64,000 nt of DNA from NCBI RefSeq assembly GCF_947507565.1, contig NC_089185.1, positions 62,001-126,000 of the forward strand, in the 5' to 3' direction. Below are positions 26,144 to 36,027 of this stretch, piece after piece. Numbering within the stretch: position 1 is the first letter of the stretch; each line of letters starts with the position of its first letter. The position numbers and the translations under genes are program-made. The notes under the pieces were generated by a model, which saw nothing but the letters and a program-made list of their open reading frames with translations, did no database searches and had not been told where the DNA came from. This DNA is from Oscarella lobularis. Lineage: Eukaryota > Porifera > Homoscleromorpha > Homosclerophorida > Oscarellidae.

Positions 26144-27204
26144 TCGCTTTGCTCGCTAATCCCCTTCAACCGAAGCTGTGCGCATGCTCTTTCACATGTT
26201 AATTCAAAAGATCCGGGCTTTTTGTACAGCTGCGCTCACGCAAAGGAAAGCAGGCAATTTGCGCGTCGAACGCCGCTCCGAATCGATCTCTCTGCCTCCA
26301 AAAGACAACTGCTAGTCTCGATACGTCTTTATTGACTCCGAAAGCGGCGTTCTCGCGTGCTCCGAGTCTTTTCTCGTCGCGCTTGACTCGTAGAGCCTTC
26401 TCTTGTTGCATTGCAAGTCAGCTTGCAGTGCCGGGGCCTCTTCTGTGAGTCATTGCTCCAAAGACAGGAGCTCAGTTCATTAGAGAAGCGCAGTTTTCGA
26501 AGGTAAGTCAACCACAGTATTGCATGAAGCTGCTTTTCTTCTCAGGCTCATCTCATGGACATAAGTCCTCATTCACCTCTGGGCCCCGAGGTGAAAAAAT
26601 AAAACCGGCCCAACTCTTGAGTCGGAGAGGCTAAACGTGGCTCAAAAGCAGGGGATTCAATCCCCTACTCCAGTGGCATGAGTGATAAACTGCCACCCCA
26701 CTTGGGCAAGACGCGGTGGGTTACAATAGCGGTCCCCCTGGAATCAGGCCGACAGGCACTCACATCCGAGCGCTGCCGGTCCCAGGCGTCCGAGCCGGGA
26801 GACTAAACAGGCTCCAACTCCGACGGGGGAGTAGGGAGGTTGACCCCCATCCACCCGAGGGTGGACACAGCAAAAGTAGAGGGACCTCTGTGCAAAAATT
26901 TTTTGATACTTCCGGGTTAGTTCCGGGTTTATGAAATAAAAAATGGACATAAATTCTCTACTGTACAGTGTACGCGCGCGGGCAGTTTTTGATGTGGGGA
27001 CGGGGTCTTGCCCAGGACCCCGGAGACGCGCGCGCGCACGTGTGTATCGTATGCGCCTAACTAAAACTAAAAAACGCCAAGAAAAAAGTGCATCTATTGT
27101 CAGTGCCACCGTCTCTTCGTTCTTCCAGCCAGCGTTGCCCAAGGGATATCGTTGGCGCATTGTTCCGATACCAGAGCACGCGCGCTACACAACCAAAGAA
27201 AAAA
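26144..27204. other. Intergenic region with an unidentified structured repeat-like segment
   Basis: About 1.06 kb between macoilin and the SH3BGRL-like gene. The left part (to about 26510) is the upstream region of macoilin. The middle (about 26510-26930) has a different, GC-richer texture with short hairpins and a tRNA T-arm-like word, described separately. The right part (26940-27204) has alternating CGCG/ACGT sequence (about 26970-27050) and the promoter of the next gene. No credible protein gene found. Confidence 0.5.
26510..26930. repeat. Unidentified repeat/ncRNA-like segment
   Basis: The segment contains GGGGATTCAATCCCC (a perfect 5-bp stem with a T-loop-like loop) near 26651-26665. 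It also has two related hairpin-like words, GAGTCGGAGAGGCTAAACGT (about 26619) and GAGCCGGGAGACTAAACAGG (about 26790), each followed by a GGCTC-type partner. Base composition differs from its surroundings and no frame is convincing. It may be an old non-autonomous mobile element or a structured RNA; I cannot place its ends or family. Confidence 0.35.
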
Positions 27205-27594
27205 ATGGCCGACTTGATTGTGTACATTTCGACCGTCGCCGGCAACTTGGAGGCGAGCGCGCACTATCGGATTTCCTAAAAAACTCATTTTCGCAATGAT
27301 TAGATGAAAAAGCATCAGCAAAGAATCGAAATGATACTCACGTCGAAGAAAATTCCAGTCGAATACGTCGACGTGGCGGCGAGCGAGGAAGATCGCAAAA
27401 AGATGCGCGACGCCGTCGGAGATCCGAAGGCTCTGCCGCCTCAATTCGTCTCGAAACAGCACGGATACCTCGGAGTATGAAAGCACCACGCCCCCAACGG
27501 ACGTGACGTCACGCGTTCTCCTTTTTAGAATTTCGAGGCGTTCGACAACGCCGTTGAAATGGACGAATTGAACGTTTTTTTGAAATCCGAGTAA
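27205..27594 (+). CDS. SH3BGRL-like thioredoxin-fold protein
   Basis: Three exons code about 110 aa: MADLIVYISTVAGNLE, then MKKHQQRIEMILTSKKIPVE, YVDVAASEEDRKKMRDAVGD, LPPQFVSKQHGYLG and FDNAVEMDELNVFLKSE. This is the glutaredoxin/thioredoxin-like SH3BGRL fold without redox cysteines. The PLPPQ-type motif of the human protein appears as LPPQF. The first intron (27253-27303, 51 nt) starts GAG|GCGAGC, a GC donor, and contains an in-frame stop, so it must be removed. Convergent with RCAN. Confidence 0.88.
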
Positions 27595-27740
27595 AGAAAA
27601 TTGTCTCGTTGATACAATGCCGTGACATTGCTTCATTTGTATGGGGTCTGTCTATCGTTTATACACGTGTCTTGAATAAAAGGGGGATACCATAGAAACC
27701 AGGGCGCGCGCGCTATTAAATTAAAATATCATACACTTTT

Positions 27741-28451
27741 TTACTTCATTGGCGGTCGTCTCGTGTGTATCCGGGCACCCGACACTAAGCCAATCGAATG
27801 ACGACGTTCCTCTTCCTCCTCCACTACGTCATCATCCGGGCCATTGACGACAATACTCGGATGTTCTCCCCTAGTCGATGAATGGAGTTCGTAGGGTTCT
27901 TTCGATAGGCCAGCGACAGCGGCGACTAGGTCGAAATTAAAGGGAGCTTCTTCGTGTGTTTGCTCCCATCCGTGAGGCGGCGAAGGCGGAGGTGAAATGA
28001 GATATTGTCTATAGGGTTTCGGAGGTCGTAAATGCTTCGTTTGTCCATTGAGAACCTGGAAATACACTAGATATGCTTCGATTAAGATGATTTGGTTTTA
28101 TCTTGCCTTCGCTTTCTTCAATTTTAGCTCGTTTCCGAGGAAGTTTTGTCTTTGGAGCGTTTCCATTGCCCAATCGACTGAACTCTCTTCCTTGTAGTCG
28201 ACGCGAACGCGTTTGAGGCTTTTGAGATAGAAGAAGGTCGGCGTGTCGTCGGGCGAGCGAAAAAGGGACTCGAATGCGCGCTAGAAGGCGATTTTCGACG
28301 CGTTTTCGATCGAACGCGTTCGTTTGCCTACTTTTCCGTTGTCTTCGTCGAAGATCGCGCTCGAGAGACCCGATACGACGACGGAGAGCGTCAAAAAATG
28401 CCCATCGGCGTCGTTTTCGTCCTCACTCGTCACGAATTCCTCATCTTCCAT
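27741..28451 (-). CDS. RCAN: Calcipressin (regulator of calcineurin, RCAN)
   Basis: Start 28449-28451 gives an acidic opening MEDEEFVTSEDENDADG, then an RRM-like domain: LTLSVVVSGLSSAIF, RAFESLFRSPDDTPTFFYLK and SLKRVRVDY. The last exon carries the RCAN signature YRQYLISPPPSPPHGWE (FLISPPxSPP serine motif), THEEAPFNFDLVAAVAGL, PYELHSSTRGEHPSIVV and the C-terminal TRRP motif that binds calcineurin. RCANs bind and modulate the phosphatase calcineurin downstream of calcium; phosphorylation of the SPPxSPP serines switches the effect. Introns are short. Confidence 0.93.
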
Positions 28452-28597
28452 CGTCGATGACGTCACTGGATCCCGGATCAAAACGCAGAGATACATAAGA
28501 AGAAAAAATGTATGAGCAAATGAATTCTACTGTACCCCCAAAAAGACTGACAGAAAATAACATGTGTCCACCCCGCCCCCGCCCCGCCCCTCTTACC

Positions 28598-30055
28598 CTA
28601 CCCTTCAATGGGCTCAACCCCACTAGTCCTATCTACCGCATTTATATCAAGATTCTCCTTTTTATCTATGACGTCACGAGGAAAAGGACACTCCTCCTCC
28701 TCGTCAACATCCTCCTCCTCCTCCCCCTCCTCATCACTATCATAACTCCTCCTCATTTCTTCAACCCCCCCATTTCCATTTGGAATCATGATGACGTCAC
28801 TATCCATTTTCTCAAGAGGCGGAAGTGATTTCGCCGCCGCCACCGCCGCCACTTTTTCATTCGCTTGATACAGCTGCTGACGAAGAGAGAGCACCGTGCC
28901 GCCGAGCACGGAAATCTCTTCCTCCATATGAACAATCAATTCCGTCAATTCTAATTACATTGAAAAAATTATACTAATCGCTCCCCTCAATTAAAAGTCC
29001 CATATAACCTGTTTGATTCGCTTTGAGTTCGTCTGCATATTGCTTTTGCACGGCCAGTTCACTTTCCAGCTGAGCGATGCGACCCTGAGACATCTGCTTT
29101 CCCAAATCCTGATTCTCCTGGACGAGACTCCGACACTTGGCCATCAATTTCTTCCCAGTCACACTAACCCCAAAATACATAACTAATAAATATATATATA
29201 TAATTTTTCTCTTCTACCTGTCTGGTGTGAATTTCCATGCGCTCAAATCGTCCTGCGCCTGACCGACTTTCGATTTCAATTCGGCAATTTCCGCCTGCAT
29301 TTTTTGAAAGAGAACATTCACAGCCGGATCCAAGAGCATGGATCTCAACTGCAAAGTCATCTGACTCTGCCCCTGCTTCAACTCGTGAACCTGAGACTAA
29401 AAAATAAATTAATTTAATTAATTTAATTAATTAATTTAATTATCTGACGTCACCATCAAGTCCTGCATTTCGTGTTCTTTCGTCGCCAATCGCATCACGA
29501 GAACATTTTCGCGTCGAGTCGATTCCTGTTGTTGGAGTTGAAGTTTCGCCTCCGATTCCCTCAGTCCGGCCACTTCTTCGTCGTTCGTCGCCTCCGTCGG
29601 CTCGGTCGTCAAGGCAACGACGCCGTCGCGACGACGACGACGACGATTCGCCGCCTCCAAAAAATCGATATACGCGTCTTGGGCACTCCATCTAGAGAAA
29701 AAACCGCCCAAATCACATGAAATCGTTACTATTGCAGCCGAATTTACTTCGCTATGAGGTCTTCTTCGCTTAGTTGTGCGAGACTTTCGGTGTCGAGTCG
29801 AATCTAAATGTCTCGCGATTATTTTTTTCCTGTTTGGTTGCGCGCGATTGGTTTCTGCGGCTTTTCGCTTACTCGTTTCGGGTCGTTTACTTGCTCCTGG
29901 ACGTCGATGGGTTCGCGATCGGGTTGAGGAGCTGCGCGTGCGGAAAAAAGGAAAAAAAGGAGAAAATGTGAAATGCTGCGCTATTTGCTTATTTCGATCG
30001 CCTGCGCGTCGAGTCGCGACGCTTTTTACTTACGCTCGGATGCTTCGGGTTCCAT
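28598..30055 (-). CDS. WTAP: WTAP (m6A methyltransferase complex regulator)
   Basis: Start 30053-30055 gives MEPEASE. Exons follow WTAP in order: LRESEAKLQLQQQESTRREN, VLVMRLATKEHEMQDLM, TGKKLMAKCRSLVQENQDLG, MSQGRIAQLESELAVQKQYA and EEEISVLGGTVLSLRQQLY, then an acidic tail. WTAP is a nuclear coiled-coil adaptor that recruits the METTL3-METTL14 methyltransferase to nuclear speckles for N6-adenosine methylation of mRNA and influences splicing. An Arg-repeat (RRRRRR) at about 29630-29660 is an unusual insertion before the conserved block. Head-to-head with RWDD1 (84 bp). Confidence 0.95.
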
Positions 30056-30139
30056 TGTAGCGAGAATTCGATCGAGGAGGGCGAGAAAGGACTTTTTTAG
30101 GTCGCCATCTTGCAGAGTCGACTTGCCCGGATTAGGATA
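30056..30139. promoter_or_regulatory. Putative bidirectional promoter (WTAP / RWDD1)
   Basis: Eighty-four base pairs separate the divergent start codons. GGTCGCCATCTTGC lies centrally, resembling a YY1 site (CGCCATCTTG core), a common element of TATA-less bidirectional promoters. Confidence 0.5.
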
Positions 30140-31062
30140 ATGACGGACTACGTCGAAGAGCAAGCGAACGAAATCGAAGCTCTCCAGTCAATATATTCGG
30201 AAGAGTTTACGGGTGAGCATCGAATTGATTTGGTGACAATTTACGCGCATTCGACGCGTAGAAATCGACAATGCACCTTGGACTTTCGAAATCGTCGTCA
30301 AATCGGAGAATTCTCTCTCGAAAGACGACGAAGAGGAGAAACGTAAGCCTATTCCAGCAACTGCAAGACAATAGAAGAAGAAAATCACTCTCCTAGTGGT
30401 CATAAAAGCGAGATTTCGCCTGGGACCTTCGTATCCGGACGAAACACCAGAAATCCTTCTCTCGTCCGAAAGCGACCTAACAGAAGACGAACTGAGCACG
30501 CTAAAAGACAGAATGATCCAAGAGGTAAACGCACGTGTGCATAAACGCGTCCTAATTCTCGTCGAAAGGCGGGAGAAAACGTGGGCGTGGCTATGATCTT
30601 TACCCTCGTCTCGATCGCTCAAGAATGGCTTACATCCGTCATCGACGATCGAATCAATGAATGGGAACTAGAAAAACAAAGAAAGGAGGAAGACGAAGAG
30701 AGAAGAGCAATGGTATAGTTTAATTAATTAATTAATTAATTAATTAATTGATTTCTATAGGAAGAGGAGGCTCGACGTCGAGGAACGCCTGTCACGGTGG
30801 AAACGTTTCGACAGTGGAAAGAGACGTTTCTTAGAGAAACTAGGACACTAAAAGATACAGGAACCGAACGACGACTCACAGGTTCAAAGGAGTCGCCGCG
30901 CAAATTAGAATTATTTTAAATTTTTCTCTCTCGTTTTTAGGTCGTCAACTTTTCGAAAAAGATTCCTCTATGATCGATTCGGACAAGGCCTTTCAGGATG
31001 AAGACGAATTCGAGTTTGTGAATGAAGATGCAAAGAACTTATCAATAGAACCTACCTCATAG
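30140..31062 (+). CDS. RWDD1: RWDD1 (RWD-domain protein, DFRP2)
   Basis: Exons give MTDYVEEQANEIEALQSIYS (the RWDD1 N-terminus), an RWD fold with RFRLGPSYPDETPEILL (YPxxxP motif), ENVGVAMIFTLVSIAQEWL, then RRGTPVTVETFRQWKETFL and GRQLFEKDSSMIDSDKAF, with an acidic end. RWDD1 stabilises the GTPase DRG2 and modulates thioredoxin/androgen signalling. This is the intact parent of two truncated downstream copies. Its stop is only 67 bp from the stop of the first convergent KCNMB-like gene. Confidence 0.92.
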
Positions 31063-31129
31063 ACATTTTTCACGTTGTACAAATACAGAAGAATCGCTCT
31101 TGTCTACCAAACAGCTTTGTCTAAATACT

Positions 31130-32298
31130 CTACATATTGATCGATTCCATGTATGTTGGAGGTTGGGCCAGGTTGTCTGACTGAACAACCTAAACAGAGT
31201 CAATGCATCGCTATGGAAGATGAATGCCTTACTTGGTTCGAATTTGGGAGTTTATCTTCAACGACTCTCAATTGATTACTATTGGCGGTAACTGTAGCAA
31301 CCTCCTCTTGCCGTTTTTTGGTGCACCTGTGAGAATGGTCTCATTGATTTCTCTATCGAAAGAGTTTCTGTGCTACTTACCACTTATTCCCCTTGGTGGA
31401 ATACAAACATAGGGCAAGACTAATTACAAAGATAAGCGATGGAAAAAGCATTGCACTGACTACAGCCAAAAGCGAAAACTACATAGAACAGATTTGAATG
31501 TGTACAACAGAGAGAGGGAGCTGTGCTTACCTTTTTATCCATTATTGCTTCAGAGTGCTTCAGAGGATTATAGTAACAAGTATACTCTGTGCCAATCTAA
31601 AGCAGCAGAAAGAAGAAAACATTTGCAGCTCATATGTATTTATTAATTTATTAATTAATTTATTTATTTATTTATTTATTTATTTATCCCGCCAACCTGT
31701 CCTCGCTTGCTCAATTTCTCTCTAATGTTTCTCCCATTTGCAGATGAGAAACGATGACAAAAAGTGGTAAAAGCACACTAAAACGACTAGATCATGCACT
31801 TTCAAGTGTTAAATACTAAGTGGTGTACTTTGCCTTGAAGAAGGACCTCTTCGTTTTCGTAAATAGCCGCACTTTTTTTCATCCCATCAACAGTAGTATA
31901 ATTAACCTTTTAGCGTACTCGTAAAAAAGACTTTCCGACTGAAACACAAACCTGGACTGTGTAGCAAGGGTACTGCGAAGTACAACCTGCAATGAATCAT
32001 TCCTCCTAATTGAATACATGCCAACGAGGAAGTCAAACTCTACCTTCGTCACAAGAGCATGTTATATCTTTCGCTTTTCGCACGACAGTGACAGTGCATG
32101 TAGAATGCTCATAATGGAGAACTGGAGAGAAAAAAGAGTATCAATGACGAAGGCACGTATCACCACCACATGTAGCTGACCCTGAACGTAAGGACGCAGC
32201 ACGAGCGCCCCGACCAACGAAAGAGCAATGACAGTCAGGACAACGAGCGCGCCATACAGAGGGCAGCAACAACGAACACGATCAGTAGCCGTCGCCAT
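31130..32298 (-). CDS. KCNMB-like two-TM protein, copy A
   Basis: Eight or so short exons. Start 32296-32298 gives a short basic N-terminus (MATATDRVRCCCPLY) and TM1 (GALVVLTVIALSLVGALVLR). An extracellular cysteine-rich loop follows (HYEHSTCTVTVV, ITCSCDEGCTSQYPCYTVQV, YTTVDGMKKSAAIYENEEVL, CAFTTFC, YTCYYNPLKHSEAIMDKK), then TM2 (LLAVVSAMLFPSLIFVISLA). The cytosolic tail ends PPTYMESINM. Topology, the CSC..C spacing and the SQYPC..V motif recall vertebrate BK-channel beta subunits. Assigning it as a channel subunit is inference. PPTY is a WW/Nedd4-binding PY motif. A 45-50 nt intron after the YPC exon (CAG|GTTTGT..AAAAG) is needed to avoid a stop. Confidence 0.72.
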
Positions 32299-32394
32299 CC
32301 GGTTCACTGTCAGTTGTGTGACTCACCGTGACCTTTGCGTCCGGTGACATGCGCATTCATACATCCCGGAAAACGAACTTTATATCAAAAACCT

Positions 32395-32521
32395 TAACGA
32401 ACAAATGGTGCTTTTATCATACATGTATTCAAATGTTACCAACCTCCAGCTGCTCTTCCGGCATGCACCTAAATTCTTTTAGTAATTAGCTGAACGAGAC
32501 TACTCTTTCCCATTCACCTCA
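32395..32521 (-). pseudogene. Scrap of NEK9-like 3' region at a duplication joint (unit A)
   Basis: Words such as GTATTCAAATGTTACCAACC, CAGCTGCTCTTC, ATGCACCTAAATTCTT and CATTCACCTCAGCTTGGCGA match, in order, the 3' part of the NEK9-like gene (about 36268-36290 and 36445-36525), with the middle missing. It sits exactly where unit A meets the RWDD1 remnant of unit B. It marks the right edge of the ancestral duplicated block. Confidence 0.6.
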
Positions 32522-32525
32522 GCTT

Positions 32526-32847
32526 GGCGAACGAAATCGAAGCTTTTCAGTCAATATATTCGGAGGAGTTTACGGGTGAGCGTCGAATTGATTTGGTGAC
32601 AATTTATGCATTGATTTGATGTGTAGAAATTGATAATGCACCTTGGACCTTCGGAAAATCGTCGTCAAATCAGAAAATTTTAAATTTTAAATTTTAAGTT
32701 TTAAATTTTAAATTTTAAATTTTTCTTTCGTTTTTAGGTCGTCAACTTTTCGAAAAAGATTCCTCTATGATTGATTCGGACAAGGCCTTCCAGGATGAGT
32801 TTGCGAATGAAGATGCAAAGAACTTATCAATAGAACCTACCTCATAG
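32526..32847 (+). pseudogene. RWDD1 remnant 1 (internally deleted)
   Basis: The left part (from GCGAACGAAATCGAAGC) copies RWDD1 exon 1 and intron 1. The right part copies the last exon (GTCGTCAACTTTTCGAAAAA to the stop CCTACCTCATAG). The central exons are absent and replaced by an AAATTTTAAA run. It has no start codon of its own, and the YPDETP exon and the GTPVT exon are gone. A non-functional by-product of the tandem duplication. Confidence 0.88.
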
Positions 32848-32914
32848 ACATTTTTCACGTTGTACAAATACAGAAGAATCGCTCTTGTCTACCAAACAGC
32901 TTTGTCTAAATACT

Positions 32915-34109
32915 CTATACATTGATCGATTCCATGTATGTTGGAGGTTCGGCCAGGTTGTCTGACTGAACAACCTAAACAGAGTCAATGCATTGGCTAT
33001 AGAGGATGAATTCCTTACTTGGTTTGAATTCAAATTTGGGAGTTTATCTTCAACGGCTCTCAATTGATAACTACTGGCGGTAACTGTAGCAACCTCCTCT
33101 TGCCGTTTTTTGATGCAACTGTGAGAATGGTCTCATTGATTTCTTTATAAAAAGAGTTTCTGTGCTACTTACCACTTATTCCATTTGACGGAATACAAAC
33201 ATAGGACAAGACAAATTACAAAGATAAGCGATGGATAAAGCATTCCATGGACTACAGCCGAAAGTGAAAACTACGTAGAACAGATTTGAATGTGTACAAG
33301 TGAAAACAACAGAGGGAGATGAGCTTACATCTTTATCCATTATTGCTTCAGGGTGCCGAGGATTATAGTAACAAGTATGCGCTGTGCCAATCTAAAGCAG
33401 CAGAAAAAAGAAAATATGTGCAACTCATATTTATTTGTTTATTTATTTATTTATTTATTTATTTATGCCAACCCTTCCTCGCTTTCTCAATTTCTCTCTA
33501 ATGCTTTCCTCATTTGCAGATGATGAACGAGAACAAAAGGTGGTAAAAGTACACTAAAACGACTAGATCACGCACTTTCAAGTGTTAAATACTATGTGGT
33601 GTACTCCGCCTTGAAGAAGGACTTCTTCGTTTTCGTAAATATTCGCCCTTTCAGTCGTCCCATTAGCAGTAGTATAAGTAACCTTTAGTTAACGTATTCG
33701 TAAAAAGACTTCCCGAATGAAAACACGAACCTGGACCATGAAACAAGGGTACCACGATGTACAACCTGCAATGGATTAATACATTAATACATCCTAATTG
33801 AATACATGCTAATGAGGAAGTCTACCTTCGTTGACGCCGTCACCTCGGTTAGCGTCACAAGAGCATGTTGTTCTATCTCTCGTTTCTACGGCAGTGACAG
33901 TGCATGTAGACTGCTCAAAACGGAGAACTTGAGAGAAAAAAAAAGAGTTGATATTGGCAGCAGAGGCACAAAAAACGTCATCGCAGCTGACCGCGAACGT
34001 AAGGACGCAGCACGAACGCCCCGACAAACGCAAGAGGAAAAACAGCCAGGATAATGAGCGCGAGATACAGAGGCCAGCAACGACGAACACGATCAGCAGA
34101 ATTCGCCAT
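32915..34109 (-). CDS. KCNMB-like two-TM protein, copy B
   Basis: Same exon plan as copy A. Start 34107-34109: MANSADRVRRCWPLY, TM1 ALIILAVFPLAFVGAFVLRP; loop with RFEQSTCTVTAV, TCSCDANRGDGVNEG, CTSWYPCFMVQV, YTTANGTTERANIYENEEVL, CTFTTFC and TCYYNPRHPEAIMDKD; TM2 LSAVVHGMLYPSLIFVICLV; tail EEVATVTASSYQLRAVEDKL; end EPPTYMESINV. The Cys-containing exon after TM1 is slightly longer than in copies A and C. All junctions can be spliced with GT..AG introns of about 45-60 nt plus one carrying (ATTT)n, so it looks intact. The loop has diverged more than the membrane segments and tail. Confidence 0.72.
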
Positions 34110-34219
34110 CCTGTTGTGTGACTCACCGGACCTAGCTGGGCACACTGAGGTCCGGTTAGCATGCGCATTCATAAATCCCGGAAAACGAACTCTATATCAA
34201 AACCATAACAAACAAACAA

Positions 34220-34339
34220 ATGATGCTTTTATCATATTCAAATGTTGCCAACCTTCAGCTGCTCTTTCGGCATGCACCTAAATTCTTTTAGCAATTAGCT
34301 AAACGAGACTACTCTTTCTCATTCACCTCATTTCCCATT
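34220..34339 (-). pseudogene. Scrap of NEK9-like 3' region at a duplication joint (unit B)
   Basis: Same NEK9-derived scrap as in unit A (ATTCAAATGTTGCCAACC, CAGCTGCTCTTTCGGCATGC, TAAACGAGACTACTC, TTCACCTCA), again joined to an RWDD1 remnant. The shared internal deletion shows that units A and B descend from one rearranged copy. Confidence 0.55.
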
Positions 34340-34690
34340 CATTGACGTGTAGAAATCAATAACGCTCCTTGGACTTTCGGAAAATCGCCGTCAAATCGGA
34401 AAATTCTCTCTTGAAGAGAAAAAACGCAAGCTTACTAGTCCCCTGTGACGGTGTAAACATTTTAATAGTGGGCAAAGAGACGTTTCTTAGAGAAACTAAG
34501 ACACGGAAACCGAACGAAGACTCACAGGTTCAAAGGAGTTGTGCAAATTAGAATTATTTTCAATTTTTCTTGTTTTTTGAAAAAGATTCCTCTATGATTG
34601 ATTCAGACAAGGCCTTTCAGGATGAAGACGGATTTGAGTTTGCGAACGACGACGGTCTACTAGCTGAAGATGCAAAAACTTATCAATAGA
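34340..34690 (+). pseudogene. RWDD1 remnant 2 (truncated)
   Basis: Starts in RWDD1 intron 1/exon 2 (GTAGAAATCAATAACGC, CTTGGACTTTCGGAAAATCG), keeps a damaged piece of the GTPVT/ETFL exon (AGACGTTTCTTAGAGAAACT) and the last exon (GATTCCTCTATGATTGATTC..). Exon 1 and the conserved RWD exon with YPDETP are missing. It retains different exons from remnant 1, so the two were trimmed independently. Confidence 0.85.
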
Positions 34691-34756
34691 ACATACCTCA
34701 TAGAAAATTTTCCACGTTGTGCAAATAAAATCACTTTTGTCTAGTGTCTAAATAGT

Positions 34757-35885
34757 CTACATATTGATTGATTCCATGTATGTTGGAGGTTCGTCAAGGT
34801 TGTCTGACGAAATAACCTAAACAGAGTCAACGCATTGGCTATAGAGGACGAATTCCTTACTTGGTTATAATCCGGGAGTTGCTCTTCAACGTCTTTCAAT
34901 TGATCCCTACTCGCGGTAATACTAGCAACTTCCTCTTGTCGTTTTTTGATGCAACTGTGACATTGGCCTCATTGATTCCTTTATAAAAAAGAGTTTTTGT
35001 TTGTGCTACTTACCACTTATTTGCCTTGACGGAATACAAAAATAGGACAAGACAGATTGAAATGATGAGTGATGGCCAAAACATGCCATTGATTACGGCC
35101 AAAAGAGAAATCTACGTAGAATAGATTAATTTTGAATGCGTACACGTGGAGGGAGCTGTGGCTTACATTTCTATCCATTATCACTTCAGAGTGCAGAAGA
35201 GGATTATAGTAACAAGTATACCCAGCGCCAATCTAAAGAAAAATGTATTTATTTATTTATTTATTTATTTATGCCAACCTCTTCTTGCTTTCTCAATTTC
35301 TTATTTATGATATCCTCATTTGTAGATGGCGAACTAAAGCAAGTGGACACGGTAAAAGTACACTAAAACGACTAGATTATGCGCTTTCAAGTGTTAAATA
35401 CTAAGTCTACTCTGCCGTGAAGAAGAACTCCTTCGCTCTCATAAATATCCGCACTTTGTTTCGTCCCATCAATAGTAGTATAATCAACCTTTTTTAGCGT
35501 ATTCGTAATCAAGACTTTTCGACTGCAAAGACAAACCTGGACTATGTAGCAAGGGTACCTCGAAACGCAACCTGCCATGAATTATTCATCCTAATTGAAT
35601 ACATGCTAATGAGGAAGTTTAGGCCTACCTTCGCCACAAGAGCATTTTCTATCTGCCGTTTGTCGCACGACCGTGCTATTGCACGCAGACTGTTCAAAAT
35701 CTAGAACTTGAGAGAGAAAAAGAGTTGATATTGGCGACACAGACGCGGAAACGTCGCCCCAGCTAACCGTGAACGTAAGGACGCAGCACGAAGACCCCGA
35801 CAAACGAAAGAGGAATGATAGCCACGACAATGAGCGTGAGATAGAGAGGCCAGCAACGACGAACACGATCAGCAGCCGCCGCCAT
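34757..35885 (-). CDS. KCNMB-like two-TM protein, copy C
   Basis: Start 35883-35885: MAAAADRVRRCWPLY, TM1 LTLIVVAIIPLSFVGVFVLR; loop FEQSACNSTVVRQTADRKCS, CGEG, CVSRYPCYIVQV, YTTIDGTKQSADIYESEGVL, CTFTVSTCFSS and TCYYN; TM2 LLAVINGMFWPSLIISICLV; tail ending EPPTYMESINM. All exons are open. The PPTYMESIN tail is invariant in all three copies, which argues for selection on it. Copy C is the unit next to the intact NEK9-like gene and may be closest to the ancestral locus. Confidence 0.72.
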
Positions 35886-36027
35886 CCGGTTGTGTGTTGT
35901 ATGTGACACACTGAGACTTACGTCAGGTTGTCTTAGCGTGCGCATTATAAACCCGGAAACGAAGGATTATCGTACTCTATCACATAGTGTGACGTCATAA
36001 ATTTATGCACAGACAGCGTAATTATTG

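Larger units (their letters stand above)
31063..36000. repeat. Local tandem amplification: three KCNMB-like units
   Basis: Three units, ending at about 32520, 34330 and 36000, share the same order: a plus-strand RWDD1 (intact, then two remnants), a convergent minus-strand KCNMB-like gene, and in the first two a scrap of NEK9-like 3' sequence. Each unit carries an (ATTT)n microsatellite at the same intronic place (about 31645, 33430 and 35245) and near-identical promoter words (GCGCATTCATA, CCCGGAAAACGAAC). Introns as well as exons are similar, so the copies look fairly recent. Confidence 0.88.

Noticed and set aside
26640-26700. A tRNA gene around GGGGATTCAATCCCC
   Set aside because: The T-arm-like word is present but no matching acceptor stem, D-arm or anticodon arm could be folded around it.
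31645-31690. (ATTT)n tract as a regulatory element
   Set aside because: It is a simple microsatellite inside an intron, and the same tract occurs at the matching place in the other two duplicated units.
31900-32000. In-frame stop suggesting that KCNMB-like copy A is a pseudogene
   Set aside because: In all three copies a GT..AAAAG intron of about 47 nt at this place, with a good branch point in copy B, removes the stop and joins YPC..VQ to VxYTT in phase 0.
35136-35366. Plus-strand frame beginning MRTRGGSCGLHF
   Set aside because: It lies across exons and an ATTT-repeat intron of the minus-strand KCNMB-like copy C; similar shadow frames occur at the same place in copies A and B.
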